This document shows, piece by piece, positions 7,192 to 15,917 of a DNA stretch of 25,486 nt. Position 1 is the stretch's first letter; every line of letters begins with the position of its first letter. The position numbers and the translations under genes were made by a program. Below the pieces are notes generated by a model. It did not search any database and was not told where the DNA came from. It was given only the letters and a program-made list of their open reading frames with translations. This DNA comes from Claveliimonas acetigenes (GTDB taxonomy: Bacteria; Bacillota; Clostridia; Lachnospirales; Lachnospiraceae): the NCBI RefSeq assembly GCF_025567385.1, contig NZ_JAOQJU010000038.1, positions 1 through 25,486 on the forward strand, given 5' to 3'.

Positions 7192-8370
7192 ATGAAAGAA
7201 TTAGAATTAAAATATGGCTGTAACCCGAATCAGAAACCATCGAAAATCTACATGGCAGATGGAAGTGAGCTTCCGATTCAGGTTCTGAACGGACGGCCCG
7301 GGTATATTAATTTCCTGGATGCATTTAATGGATGGCAGCTGGTAAGTGAGCTTAAGAAAGCAACCGGGCTTCCAGCAGCGACTTCTTTTAAGCATGTGTC
7401 TCCGGCTGGCGCGGCAGTAGGGCTTCCTCTTTCGGATACCTTGGCGAAGATTTACTGGGTGGATGACTTGGGAGAACTTTCTCCCCTTGCATGTGCTTAT
7501 GCCAGGGCAAGAGGAGCAGACAGAATGTCTTCTTTTGGCGATTTTATCTCACTGTCTGATGTCTGTGACGCAGATACGGCAAAGCTGATTAAAAGAGAAG
7601 TGTCTGATGGTGTGATTGCACCGGGATATGAGCCGGAAGCATTGGAGATATTGAAGGGGAAGAAGAAGGGAAATTATAATATCATTCAGATTGACCCTGA
7701 GTATCAGCCTGCCCCGCTGGAACACAAGGAAGTGTATGGAATTACATTCCAGCAGGGAAGGAATGAACTGAATATAGATGAGAAGTTCTTTGATAATATT
7801 GTGACTGAGAACAAGGATATGACGGAGCAGGCGAAGATTGACCTTGCCATTTCTATGATTACTTTGAAATATACACAGTCTAATTCTGTGTGCTATGTGA
7901 AGGACGGACAGGCAATCGGAATCGGCGCCGGGCAGCAGTCCAGAATCCATTGTACCAGGCTTGCAGGGCAGAAGGCGGATAACTGGTGGCTGAGACAGTC
8001 TCCGAAGGTACTGGGACTTCAGTTTAAAGAAGGTATCGGACGTGCCGACAGGGATAATGCTATCGATCTCTATATCGGAGAGGAATATATGGATGTTCTG
8101 GGAGACGATGTGTGGGCGAATACATTTAAGGAAAAGCCGGAAGTATTTACCAGAGAGGAGAAGCGGGCATGGCTTGATAAGATGGAAAATGTTGCGCTTG
8201 GTTCGGACGCTTTCTTCCCATTTGGCGATAATATTGAGCGCGCCCATAAGAGTGGTGTGAAATTCATTGCCCAGCCGGGAGGTTCTGTGCGGGATGATAA
8301 TGTGATTGCTACATGTAATAAGTACGGTATGGTAATGGCGTTTACCGGGATTCGTTTATTCCATCACTAA
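7192..8370 (+). CDS. AICAR formyltransferase (stand-alone PurH C-domain)
   Basis: 392 residues. It transfers a formyl group from 10-formyl-tetrahydrofolate to AICAR, the penultimate step of IMP synthesis. It corresponds to the transformylase domain of PurH without the N-terminal cyclohydrolase domain. Conserved segments are SFKHVSPAGAA (Lys-His active-site motif), LKYTQSNSVCYVKDGQAIG, GAGQQSRIHCTRLA, SDAFFPFGDNIERA and the C-terminal AQPGGSVRDDNVI with FTGIRLFHH. The RBS AAAGGAG lies at 7178-7184. It pairs with the PurO-like gene upstream and is followed by a terminator. Confidence 0.92.
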   Translation: MKELELKYGCNPNQKPSKIYMADGSELPIQVLNGRPGYINFLDAFNGWQLVSELKKATGLPAATSFKHVSPAGAAVGLPLSDTLAKIYWVDDLGELSPLACAYARARGADRMSSFGDFISLSDVCDADTAKLIKREVSDGVIAPGYEPEALEILKGKKKGNYNIIQIDPEYQPAPLEHKEVYGITFQQGRNELNIDEKFFDNIVTENKDMTEQAKIDLAISMITLKYTQSNSVCYVKDGQAIGIGAGQQSRIHCTRLAGQKADNWWLRQSPKVLGLQFKEGIGRADRDNAIDLYIGEEYMDVLGDDVWANTFKEKPEVFTREEKRAWLDKMENVALGSDAFFPFGDNIERAHKSGVKFIAQPGGSVRDDNVIATCNKYGMVMAFTGIRLFHH

Positions 8371-8388
8371 GAAACGGCAGGAGATAGA

Positions 8389-8413
8389 GCAGAGACGGGG
8401 ATCCCGTCTCTGC
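8389..8413 (+). terminator. Terminator of the purine gene pair
   Basis: Perfect 11-bp stem GCAGAGACGGG (8389-8399) with CCCGTCTCTGC (8403-8413), 3-nt loop, followed by a T-rich GTCTTGTTATT. It lies 18 bp after the formyltransferase stop. Confidence 0.75.
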
Positions 8414-8571
8414 GTCTTGTTATTAAGTAATTTTTACATTTTATTCTGAAACGTCGTCAAAATATGACAAATTTCTGAAAATGTCTTTTTTTCTGAACCA
8501 AATCATTTGATTGTAGATTTCATTCTTTTTTCCTGATTATTAGAATACTGTATAAAGGCAGGTGAGGACAT

Positions 8572-9150
8572 ATGGATGTGTGGGAGGTACTTCTGGTAGC
8601 GATTGGTTTATCCATCGATGTGTTTGTTGTGTCAGCTTATATGGGAGCCGGATTTTCCAAAATTAATAAAAAAAATCTGTGCTGCCTGTGTCTGCTGTTT
8701 GGCGGGATGCAGCTTTTTGCCATGGCAGTGGGTAATCTTATCGCTCTGGTTCCGGCGCTTTGGAACGGCCGGCTGGAAAGATATGCCGACCGGTGGGAAA
8801 TGTTTTCAGTGCTGATATTTGCAGGACTGGGCGTTTATATGCTGGTAAAAGGCATAAGGGAGGAGACAGTACTGGAAAAGCGGTGCGATACCATCAACTG
8901 GAAAGCAACGGCGGGACTTTCCGTTGTAACAAGTATTGATGCGCTGTTGGCAGGCGTGGGACTTGGCATTCTGGATACCCGGATTATAGCAGAAGAGCTT
9001 TTAATGTTTCCGGTAACCGTTATACAGGTGATTTTTGGAGTGTATTTTGGATACAGACTGGGACTGCAGCATAATAAGAAAGCTTATTGGGTAGGAGGAA
9101 CGCTTTTATTTCTGGCGGCAGTTGATATTATCATTCATTTTGGGATATAA
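8572..9150 (+). CDS. MntP-like membrane protein (putative Mn efflux)
   Basis: 192 residues with about six hydrophobic segments, the size and pattern of the MntP/YebN manganese exporter family. Two internally related motifs each carry an intramembrane Asp: GLSIDVFVVS (Asp16) and TSIDALLAGVGLGI, corresponding to SMDAFA and TSLDAMAVG in MntP. The distantly related sporulation protein YtaF is an alternative. No yybP-ykoY manganese riboswitch is visible upstream. A weak TAGAAT at 8541-8546 could be part of its promoter. The radical SAM gene begins 15 bp downstream with AAAAGGAGG between, so the two are probably co-transcribed. Confidence 0.78.
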   Translation: MDVWEVLLVAIGLSIDVFVVSAYMGAGFSKINKKNLCCLCLLFGGMQLFAMAVGNLIALVPALWNGRLERYADRWEMFSVLIFAGLGVYMLVKGIREETVLEKRCDTINWKATAGLSVVTSIDALLAGVGLGILDTRIIAEELLMFPVTVIQVIFGVYFGYRLGLQHNKKAYWVGGTLLFLAAVDIIIHFGI

Positions 9151-9165
9151 AAGGAGGAAAAAATA

Positions 9166-10560
9166 ATGGGAACACTTACACATAAGGCAGCAAGGGCTAC
9201 ATACGGAACGGCAATCGACATGGTACTGCGCCATGTGAATAAGGACAGGGAAAAAGGATTTCTGGATATGGTGGATTTGACGGAAAAGTACGTCGGAAAA
9301 CAATTTCCAAAAGAAGCGTATGATGGGGCAAGGAAGCTGATTCAGAATCCGGATGGCAAATGGATGAAATATGTGAATCGGATTCTGGATGAGGTAGATC
9401 CCCATGTGATAAAACAGACAGCGCTGAACTTGGGTTATGAAGCAGCTATCCATGGGACGAAAACGATCCGGGAAATGCGGGAAAAATATCATTGCAATAT
9501 TCCGTGGCTGATTTTGATGGATCCTACCAGTGCGTGCAATCTTCACTGCACCGGATGCTGGGCGGCGGAATACGGTAACCGGCTGAATCTTACATACGAA
9601 GAGATGGACAGCATTATAACGCAGGGAAAAGAACTGGGAATTTATTTTTATATGTATACGGGAGGAGAACCGCTGGTAAGGAAGAAAGATATTATCAGAT
9701 TGTGTGAAAAGCATAGCGATTGCGCTTTCCATGCGTTTACCAACGGAACACTGGTGGACGAAGAATTCTGTAACGAAATGCGCAGAGTGGGCAATTTATC
9801 TCTTTCTATCAGCCTGGAAGGATTTGAGGAGGTAAATGATTTAAGAAGAGGCAGCGGAGTGTTCGATAAGGTTATGAAAGCCATGGATTTGCTGAAGGCC
9901 AATGGACAGATATTTGGTACCTCTATCTGTTATACCAGTAAGAATGTGGAGACGGTAACGTCCGATGAGTTCCTGGATCTGATTATTGAGAAGGGGTGCC
10001 GTTTTACCTGGTATTTCCATTATATGCCGGTAGGAAATGATGCGGCGGTGGAATTGCTTCCTACAAAAGAACAGAGGGAGTATATGTACCACAGGGTGCG
10101 TGAAATCCGGGGGATGGAAGGCGGAAAACCGATTTACGCCATGGATTTTCAAAATGACGGAGAATTTGTCGGAGGCTGCATAGCAGGTGGGCGGAATTAC
10201 TGTCATATTAATCCAAATGGTGATGTGGAACCTTGTGTATTTATTCATTATTCCGGTGCAAATATCAGGCAGGTATCTCTGCTGAAAGCATTGATGCAGC
10301 CGCTGTTCATGGAATATAGAGACAGGCAGCCTTTTAACTGTAATCATCTGCAGCCTTGTCCGATGCTGGAGAATCCGCAGATTTTGCAGGAAATGGTGAA
10401 GAAATCCGGCGCGCATTCTACGGATCTGCAGTCACCGGAAAGTGCAGAACATCTTTGTGGTAAATGTGCGGAATATGCAAAGAACTGGCAGGAAACAGCG
10501 GAGAAACTTTGGGACGGACATCCGCATCATCAGGCAAATTACAGTAATTACAGGCGTTAA
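9166..10560 (+). CDS. Radical SAM protein with SPASM-like C-terminus
   Basis: 464 residues. The radical SAM cluster motif CNLHCTGC has Cys124, Cys128 and Cys131, preceded by a roughly 110-residue N-terminal helical extension. Further core signatures are YMYTGGEPLVRKKDI and HAFTNGTLVDEEF. The C-terminal region has the SPASM-type pattern CIAGGRNYCHINPNGDVEPC (Cys338, Cys346, Cys357) and later cysteines in FNCNHLQPCPML and HLCGKCAEY, enough for one or two auxiliary Fe-S clusters. SPASM enzymes often modify peptides or protein partners, but no precursor peptide gene is visible here, so the substrate is unknown. It sits between an MntP-like transporter gene and a TetR regulator. Confidence 0.85.
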   Translation: MGTLTHKAARATYGTAIDMVLRHVNKDREKGFLDMVDLTEKYVGKQFPKEAYDGARKLIQNPDGKWMKYVNRILDEVDPHVIKQTALNLGYEAAIHGTKTIREMREKYHCNIPWLILMDPTSACNLHCTGCWAAEYGNRLNLTYEEMDSIITQGKELGIYFYMYTGGEPLVRKKDIIRLCEKHSDCAFHAFTNGTLVDEEFCNEMRRVGNLSLSISLEGFEEVNDLRRGSGVFDKVMKAMDLLKANGQIFGTSICYTSKNVETVTSDEFLDLIIEKGCRFTWYFHYMPVGNDAAVELLPTKEQREYMYHRVREIRGMEGGKPIYAMDFQNDGEFVGGCIAGGRNYCHINPNGDVEPCVFIHYSGANIRQVSLLKALMQPLFMEYRDRQPFNCNHLQPCPMLENPQILQEMVKKSGAHSTDLQSPESAEHLCGKCAEYAKNWQETAEKLWDGHPHHQANYSNYRR

Positions 10561-10602
10561 ATATAAAGCTGGCTGATTCCCGGTACCCAAAATCGAAAAG
10601 TG

Positions 10603-10611
10603 TGTTATAAT
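10603..10611 (+). promoter_or_regulatory. Extended -10 promoter before the TetR gene
   Basis: TGTTATAAT is a full extended -10 (TG-n-TATAAT). No good -35 is present, as can be tolerated in extended -10 promoters. It lies 45 bp before the TetR start. Confidence 0.5.
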
Positions 10612-10655
10612 AGATACGAAACGCGGATTCCGGCATGAATACGAAAGGTGATTAC

Positions 10656-11225
10656 ATGGAGCGTAAAGGCGAGATGACAAAGAGACTTCTGGGAGAAAGC
10701 TTCAAAGAGCTGATGCAGAAAAAGCCGTTTGACAAGATTACAATTAAGATGATTACAGATGGCGCGGGAGTAATTCGTCCAACATTTTATAATTATTTCC
10801 AGGATAAATATGAAGTAATGGAGTGGCTTCTTGAGCAGGATGTTTTTATTGGGGCGAGAGAATTAATCCATATGAATATGCAGAGAGAAGCGGTCAAGAT
10901 GATTTTTCGAAAGTTGGAGGCGGAGCGGCAGTATTACGTCAGGGCTTTTGAAGTGGAGGGGCAGAATTCCTTTGAAGAAATGTTGGTTCATGAAGTTTAC
11001 TCGATCATTCAGACTGCTTTTGAACTGCATCCGATAGATATGCATGGTTTTGAAAAGTCCATCAGCAAGGAAGTTTTTATGAAGTTTCATGCGATTACTA
11101 TGGTAAATGGAATTAAAATCTGGATTTTGGATAAAGAATATAAGATCAGTGCAGATGAAGCGTTGGATATGTATCAGTTTTTAATGACACATTCGTTTGC
11201 CGAATTGATGGGTGGAAAAAGTTAA
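10656..11225 (+). CDS. TetR/AcrR-family transcriptional regulator
   Basis: 189 residues. The N-terminal TetR helix-turn-helix spans about residues 5-55, with FDKITIKMITDGAGVIRPTFYNYFQDKYEVMEWLL. The C-terminal helical domain resembles that of the DhaS/TetR_C_8-type regulators common in clostridia; its ligand is not predictable. The start at ATG 10656 gives the usual short N-terminus; an in-frame ATG at 10635 is less well supported because AAAGGTG lies between the two. It probably controls its own gene and one or both neighbours. The FAD-protein gene starts 25 bp after its stop. Confidence 0.82.
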   Translation: MERKGEMTKRLLGESFKELMQKKPFDKITIKMITDGAGVIRPTFYNYFQDKYEVMEWLLEQDVFIGARELIHMNMQREAVKMIFRKLEAERQYYVRAFEVEGQNSFEEMLVHEVYSIIQTAFELHPIDMHGFEKSISKEVFMKFHAITMVNGIKIWILDKEYKISADEALDMYQFLMTHSFAELMGGKS

Positions 11226-11250
11226 GTATGCAGGGAAGGAAGGCAGCACT

Positions 11251-12648
11251 ATGAACCAGTATGATGTGATTATTATCGGCGCGGGACCGTCAGGTATCTT
11301 TTGCGCATATGAATTGATAAAAGAGAGACCGGATCTTAAAATTCTTATGATAGAGAAGGGACGTTCCATTGAGCAGAGAAATTGTCCAAAAAGGAAGACG
11401 AAGGTGTGCGTAGGATGTAAGCCTTGTTCGATTACAACCGGATTTGCGGGGGCGGGGGCATTTTCTGATGGGAAATTATCCCTGTCACCGGATGTGGGCG
11501 GAACCCTGCCGGAAATCCTTGGATATGAGAAGACAGCAGAGCTGATACAGGAGGCGGATCGTATCTATCTGCAATTCGGGGCAGATGAAAAGGTGTATGG
11601 TGTGGAAGACCGGAAGGCAATCGAAGAAATCCGTACGAAAGCAATCCGTGCGAACTTAAAGCTGATTGAATGCCCAATCCGCCATCTGGGGACGGAAGAA
11701 GGATATAAGATCTATACAAGGCTTCAGGAACATCTGCTTTCTAGCGGCGTAGAGATTCTTTTTATGACTATGGTGAAGGATATCATTGTAGAAAATGGCA
11801 TAGCAAAAGGTGTCATAACGGAAGAAGGGGATTCTTATTATGCTCCGGAGATTGTTGCGGGGATTGGGAGAGAAGGATCGGAATGGTTCTCCCATGTCTG
11901 CAGGGAGCACGGCATCGGGACGAAGAACGGTACAGTTGACGTGGGTGTCAGGGTAGAAGTCCGGGATGAAATCATGAAGGAATTGAATGAAAAGCTGTAT
12001 GAGGCAAAGCTGGTATATTATACACCAACCTTTGACGATAAAGTCCGGGTGTTCTGTACCAATCCTTCCGGTGAAGTGGCCACCGAGTATTATGATAATG
12101 GTCTTGCGGTTGTAAACGGCCATGCGTATAAATCAAAGGATTTAAAGACGAATAATACGAATTTTGCGTTGCTGGTATCCAAGAATTTCACGGAACCGTT
12201 CAAGACGCCGATTGAGTATGGCAAGCATATCGCGCAGTTGGGGAATATGCTTTCCGGCGGCAAAATTTTGCTGCAGAGATACGGGGATTTCCGCAGAGGC
12301 AGAAGAACCACACAGGAAAGGCTGCTGCGCAATAACATTGTGCCTACGCTGAAAGATGCTGTGCCGGGAGATCTGTCACTGGTGTTCCCCCACCGTATCA
12401 TGGTAGCGATTGATGAGATGATACAGGCGTTAGATAAGGTAACACCGGGGATTGCCAGCGACGAAACGCTTCTTTATGGCGTAGAGGTAAAATTCTATTC
12501 TAACAAAGTGATTGTAAATAAGGAATTTGAGACGAATATAAAGGGACTGCGTGTAATGGGAGACGGGGCATCCATAACAAGAGGACTGCAGCAGGCATCG
12601 GCAAACGGGTTATTTGTGGCAAGATGTATCCTTTTTTGTCAAAAATAG
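11251..12648 (+). CDS. FAD-dependent oxidoreductase, COG2509-like
   Basis: 465 residues. The N-terminal Rossmann dinucleotide-binding motif is DVIIIGAGPSGIFCAYEL (Gly10, Gly12, Gly15). Next comes a cysteine cluster, C-x7-C-x2-C-x2-C (Cys45, 53, 56, 59), and GFAGAGAFSDGKLSLS. The C-terminal part has GVEVKFYSNKVI and the FAD-contact segment VMGDGASITRGLQQASANG. This matches the uncharacterised FAD-dependent dehydrogenases of COG2509; the substrate is unknown. The start at ATG 11251 is chosen because GGGAAGGAAGG (11233-11243) lies at correct spacing; the in-frame ATG at 11212 would overlap the TetR gene. glmM follows with its own promoter. Confidence 0.85.
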   Translation: MNQYDVIIIGAGPSGIFCAYELIKERPDLKILMIEKGRSIEQRNCPKRKTKVCVGCKPCSITTGFAGAGAFSDGKLSLSPDVGGTLPEILGYEKTAELIQEADRIYLQFGADEKVYGVEDRKAIEEIRTKAIRANLKLIECPIRHLGTEEGYKIYTRLQEHLLSSGVEILFMTMVKDIIVENGIAKGVITEEGDSYYAPEIVAGIGREGSEWFSHVCREHGIGTKNGTVDVGVRVEVRDEIMKELNEKLYEAKLVYYTPTFDDKVRVFCTNPSGEVATEYYDNGLAVVNGHAYKSKDLKTNNTNFALLVSKNFTEPFKTPIEYGKHIAQLGNMLSGGKILLQRYGDFRRGRRTTQERLLRNNIVPTLKDAVPGDLSLVFPHRIMVAIDEMIQALDKVTPGIASDETLLYGVEVKFYSNKVIVNKEFETNIKGLRVMGDGASITRGLQQASANGLFVARCILFCQK

Positions 12649-12677
12649 TTGTATATTTATTCGGAAAATAATATAAT
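12649..12677 (+). promoter_or_regulatory. Promoter of glmM
   Basis: TTGTAT (12649-12654) and a consensus TATAAT (12672-12677) with a 17-bp spacer, starting right after the stop of the FAD-protein gene. About 70 nt of untranslated leader follow, with a weak hairpin GCTTGG...CCAGGC. Confidence 0.65.
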
Positions 12678-12750
12678 TAGAGGGCTTGGGATTATGCCAG
12701 GCGTATAAAGGTCGGCAAGACGATGAAATGAGTATATGAGGAGAATAAAT

Positions 12751-14097
12751 ATGGGCAAATATTTTGGAACAGATGGGTTCCGTGGAGAAGCAAATAAGGT
12801 ATTAACGGTTGAACATGCATTTAAAGTAGGACGTTTCCTTGGGTGGTATTATGGGCAGGACCACAAGGCAAGAATCGTAATCGGGAAAGACACCAGACGC
12901 AGCAGCTATATGTTTGAGTATGCTCTGGTTGCCGGACTTACGGCGTCGGGAGCGGATGTCTGTCTGCTGCATGTAACGACGACTCCAAGTGTATCCTATG
13001 TGACAAGAACCGAAGAATTTGACTGCGGCATTATGATTTCCGCGAGCCACAATCCATTTTATGATAACGGTATCAAAGTAATCAATGGAAAGGGACATAA
13101 GCTGGAAGCGGAAGTAGAAGAGAAAATAGAAGCATATATTGATGGAGAAATCGGGGAACTTCCGCTTGCGGTAAAAGAGAATATCGGGCGGACTACAGAT
13201 TATTCAGCGGGACGTAACAGGTATATCGGCTATCTGATTTCCCTTGCTACCCGTTCTTTTGAGAATGTAAGAGTCGGGCTTGACTGTTCTAACGGAAGCG
13301 CATTCATGATCGCAAAGAGTGTATATGATGCTCTGGGCGCCAAAACATATGTAATCAATAACGAGCCGGACGGGACGAATATTAACCGGGATTGCGGTTC
13401 TACACATATTGAAGTATTGCAGGAATTTGTAAAAGAGAAGAAGCTGGATATTGCATTTGCTTACGACGGGGATGCAGACCGTTGTATTGCTGTGGACGAG
13501 AAAGGGAATGTAGTAGACGGAGATCTGATTCTTTACATCTGCGGAAAATATCTGAAAGAGAACGGACGGCTGAACGGCGATACGATTGTTACAACAATCA
13601 TGTCTAATCTGGGGCTTTACAAGGCATGTGACAAAATCGGGCTTAAGTATGAGAAAACCGCTGTAGGCGATAAATATGTATATGAAAATATGGTAAATAA
13701 TAATTTCTCTCTGGGCGGCGAGCAGTCCGGACACATTATTTTCAGCAAGCATGCGACCACTGGTGACGGAATCCTGACTTCTCTTATGATTATGGAAGTT
13801 ATGTTAGAGAAGAAAACCAGCCTTAGCAAGCTGGCGGAGCCGGTGAAGATTTATCCGCAGCTTCTGAAGAATGTCCGTGTGGCTGATAAGAAGACGGCGC
13901 GGGAGAATCCGGAAGTCGTGAAGGCTGTGGACGCAGTTGCCACGGCTCTGGGAGATGATGGAAGGATTCTCGTAAGAGAGAGCGGCACAGAACCGGTAAT
14001 CCGTGTGATGGTAGAGGCGGCAACCGACGAACTGTGTGACAAATATGTTATGCAGGTGGTTGACGTGATGGAAGCGGAGGGTCTGATAGTCGGATAA
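12751..14097 (+). CDS. glmM: Phosphoglucosamine mutase
   Basis: 448 residues, the normal GlmM length. It converts glucosamine-6-phosphate to glucosamine-1-phosphate for UDP-GlcNAc and cell-wall synthesis. The N-terminus GKYFGTDGFRGEAN is typical of GlmM rather than of phosphomannomutases. The phosphoserine loop is MISASHNPFYDNGIKV with Ser99; the metal-binding loop is DGDADR (239-244); the C-terminal phosphate-binding loop is RESGTEPVIRVM. The start at ATG 12751 follows GAGGAG (12738-12743); the in-frame ATG at 12736 lies upstream of that site. Enolase follows after a 64-bp gap without a clear terminator. Confidence 0.95.
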   Translation: MGKYFGTDGFRGEANKVLTVEHAFKVGRFLGWYYGQDHKARIVIGKDTRRSSYMFEYALVAGLTASGADVCLLHVTTTPSVSYVTRTEEFDCGIMISASHNPFYDNGIKVINGKGHKLEAEVEEKIEAYIDGEIGELPLAVKENIGRTTDYSAGRNRYIGYLISLATRSFENVRVGLDCSNGSAFMIAKSVYDALGAKTYVINNEPDGTNINRDCGSTHIEVLQEFVKEKKLDIAFAYDGDADRCIAVDEKGNVVDGDLILYICGKYLKENGRLNGDTIVTTIMSNLGLYKACDKIGLKYEKTAVGDKYVYENMVNNNFSLGGEQSGHIIFSKHATTGDGILTSLMIMEVMLEKKTSLSKLAEPVKIYPQLLKNVRVADKKTARENPEVVKAVDAVATALGDDGRILVRESGTEPVIRVMVEAATDELCDKYVMQVVDVMEAEGLIVG

Positions 14098-14161
14098 ATC
14101 CGGCTGCATTGTTCATCTGGAATCCGGTAATACTAATTCCTCAGAAGGAGGAATAAATGTT

Positions 14162-15469
14162 ATGTATAAATTTTTACCGATTACAGATGTATACGCCAGA
14201 GAAATTCTGGATTCCCGCGGGAATCCTACGATAGAAGTAGAAGTGCTTGCCGCAGAGAAGTATCTGGGAAGGGCGTGCGTGCCTTCCGGCGCTTCTACGG
14301 GGAAATATGAGGCCGTAGAGTTAAGAGACAGAGAGAAGCGCTACAATGGGCTGGGAGTGGAACAAGCCGTTGACAATGTGAATGCGAAGATCGCTCCCGC
14401 AATTGTTGGGATGAATGTACTTTGCCAGGCGGATCTGGACAAAGTTCTGCTTCGTCTGGACGGGACAGAGAACAAGAAGAATCTGGGAGCCAATGCTTTG
14501 CTGGGGGTCTCCATGGCAGCGGCAAGAGCGGCGGCAGAGGCGCTGCAGGTTCCGCTGTATTCCTATCTGGGCGGAACCAATGCGAAGAAGATGCCGGTTC
14601 CCATGATGAATATTATGAATGGCGGAAAGCATGCGGATAACACCATTGATATCCAGGAATTTATGATTATGCCTGTGGGTGCATGCTGCTTCAAAGAAGG
14701 ACTCCGTATGTGCGCGGAAGTTTATCATTCCTTAAAGGAACTGCTGCGTCTGCAGGGACTTAGTACGGCAGTGGGGGATGAAGGTGGATTTGCCCCTAAT
14801 CTTCCGGATGCAAAGGAAGCGCTCCGGTTCATTGTGGAGGCGACGGAACTTGCCGGGTACCAGCCAGGCAAGGATGTTGTGATTGCACTGGATGTGGCGG
14901 CATCGGAATTGTATGAGAAGAGCTTTCGGAAATATATTTTTGAAGGCGAAGGAAAAATGCATGGGCACAAGGTAATCCGTTCGGCAGAAGAGCTGATTGA
15001 GTATTACGAAGAACTGGCAGAAGAATTTCCGATTGTTTCCATTGAAGACCCATTGGATGAAGAGGACTGGGACGGCTGGGAGCTTCTGACTACCAGGCTG
15101 GGACGGCATATGCAGCTTGTGGGTGATGATTTATTTGTTACAAATACCAGACGTCTGGAAAAGGGAATCAGGAGCGGTGTTGCCAATGCGGTTCTTGTGA
15201 AGGTCAATCAGATTGGAACTTTGACGGAAGCTTTTGATGCGATTGAGATGGCGCAGAAAGCGGGATACCGGGCGGTTATCTCCCATCGATCAGGAGAGAC
15301 TGAGGATGCATTGATTGCGGATATTGCTGTGGCGTTTAACACCGGGCAGATTAAGACAGGGGCGCCTTGCCGCTCCGAGCGTGTTGCCAAGTACAATCAG
15401 CTTCTGAGGATTGAAGAAAGGCTTAGTGAGATTGCGGAATATGAAAATCCATTTCAGGAGTCTGAATAG
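14162..15469 (+). CDS. eno: Enolase (phosphopyruvate hydratase)
   Basis: 435 residues, converting 2-phosphoglycerate to phosphoenolpyruvate in glycolysis. The N-terminal domain begins ITDVYAREILDSRGNPTIEVEV and contains the mobile loop PSGASTGKYEAVELRD. Catalytic residues are visible: Glu207 in GDEGGFAPNL and Lys347 in VLVKVNQIGT, plus the metal ligands in ALDVAAS, SIEDPLDEEDWDGW and GDDLFVTN, and SHRSGETED near the C-terminus. The start at ATG 14162 follows AAGGAGG (14145-14151); an ATG at 14157 is out of frame. No strong terminator follows; the next gene has its own promoter. Confidence 0.97.
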   Translation: MYKFLPITDVYAREILDSRGNPTIEVEVLAAEKYLGRACVPSGASTGKYEAVELRDREKRYNGLGVEQAVDNVNAKIAPAIVGMNVLCQADLDKVLLRLDGTENKKNLGANALLGVSMAAARAAAEALQVPLYSYLGGTNAKKMPVPMMNIMNGGKHADNTIDIQEFMIMPVGACCFKEGLRMCAEVYHSLKELLRLQGLSTAVGDEGGFAPNLPDAKEALRFIVEATELAGYQPGKDVVIALDVAASELYEKSFRKYIFEGEGKMHGHKVIRSAEELIEYYEELAEEFPIVSIEDPLDEEDWDGWELLTTRLGRHMQLVGDDLFVTNTRRLEKGIRSGVANAVLVKVNQIGTLTEAFDAIEMAQKAGYRAVISHRSGETEDALIADIAVAFNTGQIKTGAPCRSERVAKYNQLLRIEERLSEIAEYENPFQESE

Positions 15470-15507
15470 TAATGCAAAAATATTAACGAAAAAGTAACTG
15501 GAATCTC

Positions 15508-15553
15508 TTGATATATTCGGAGGCTTGTGCTAGAATATACGTGGTTTAACCAC
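15508..15553 (+). promoter_or_regulatory. Promoter of secG with downstream dyad
   Basis: TTGATA (15508-15513) and TAGAAT (15531-15536) with a 17-bp spacer and an extended TGC directly before the -10. A short dyad GTGGTTTAACCAC (15541-15553) covers the expected transcription start and could be an operator or a small 5' hairpin. The RBS AGGAGG follows at 15554-15559. Confidence 0.75.
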
Positions 15554-15567
15554 AGGAGGTGTGAAAG

Positions 15568-15810
15568 ATGGAAATTCTGAAGATGGTATTGATGATTTTG
15601 TTTGCAATAGACTGTATCGCATTGACGGTAATCGTATTATTACAGGAAGGTAAGTCAGCAGGACTGGGGACGATCGGTGGTATGGCTGATACTTACTGGG
15701 GACAGAACAAGGGACGTTCCATGGAAGGAACACTTGTAAAGTCCACGAAGTTTTTAGCAATTCTTTTCGTTGTACTGGCAGCAGTATTGAACTTGAATGT
15801 ATTTGCTTAA
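15568..15810 (+). CDS. secG: Protein translocase subunit SecG
   Basis: 80 residues, the usual SecG size. Two hydrophobic segments (about 5-25 and 60-78) flank a loop with the family motif LLQEGKSAGLG and the Gly-rich GGMADTYWG. SecG is an accessory subunit of the SecYEG channel. It is followed by a terminator and then rnr, the order secG-rnr-smpB common in Firmicutes. Confidence 0.93.
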   Translation: MEILKMVLMILFAIDCIALTVIVLLQEGKSAGLGTIGGMADTYWGQNKGRSMEGTLVKSTKFLAILFVVLAAVLNLNVFA

Positions 15811-15839
15811 AGAAGTGTATGTATGAATCTGAAGATGTT

Positions 15840-15872
15840 GGGACACTCTTGTAATAAGGGTGTCTCTTTGTG
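15840..15872 (+). terminator. Terminator between secG and rnr
   Basis: GGGACACTCTT (15840-15850) pairs with AAGGGTGTCTC (15856-15866) around a 5-nt loop, with two G-U pairs, followed by TTTGTG. It may be partial, because no separate promoter for rnr is obvious. Confidence 0.7.
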
Positions 15873-15917
15873 TATATGAGAGAATGGATGCGGGATAAGT
15901 AGGAAAGGGGTGGCAGA

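Noticed and set aside
7549..8247. A 232-codon minus-strand frame opposite the formyltransferase gene
   Set aside because: It has no recognisable motif or start signal, and the plus-strand gene is certain.
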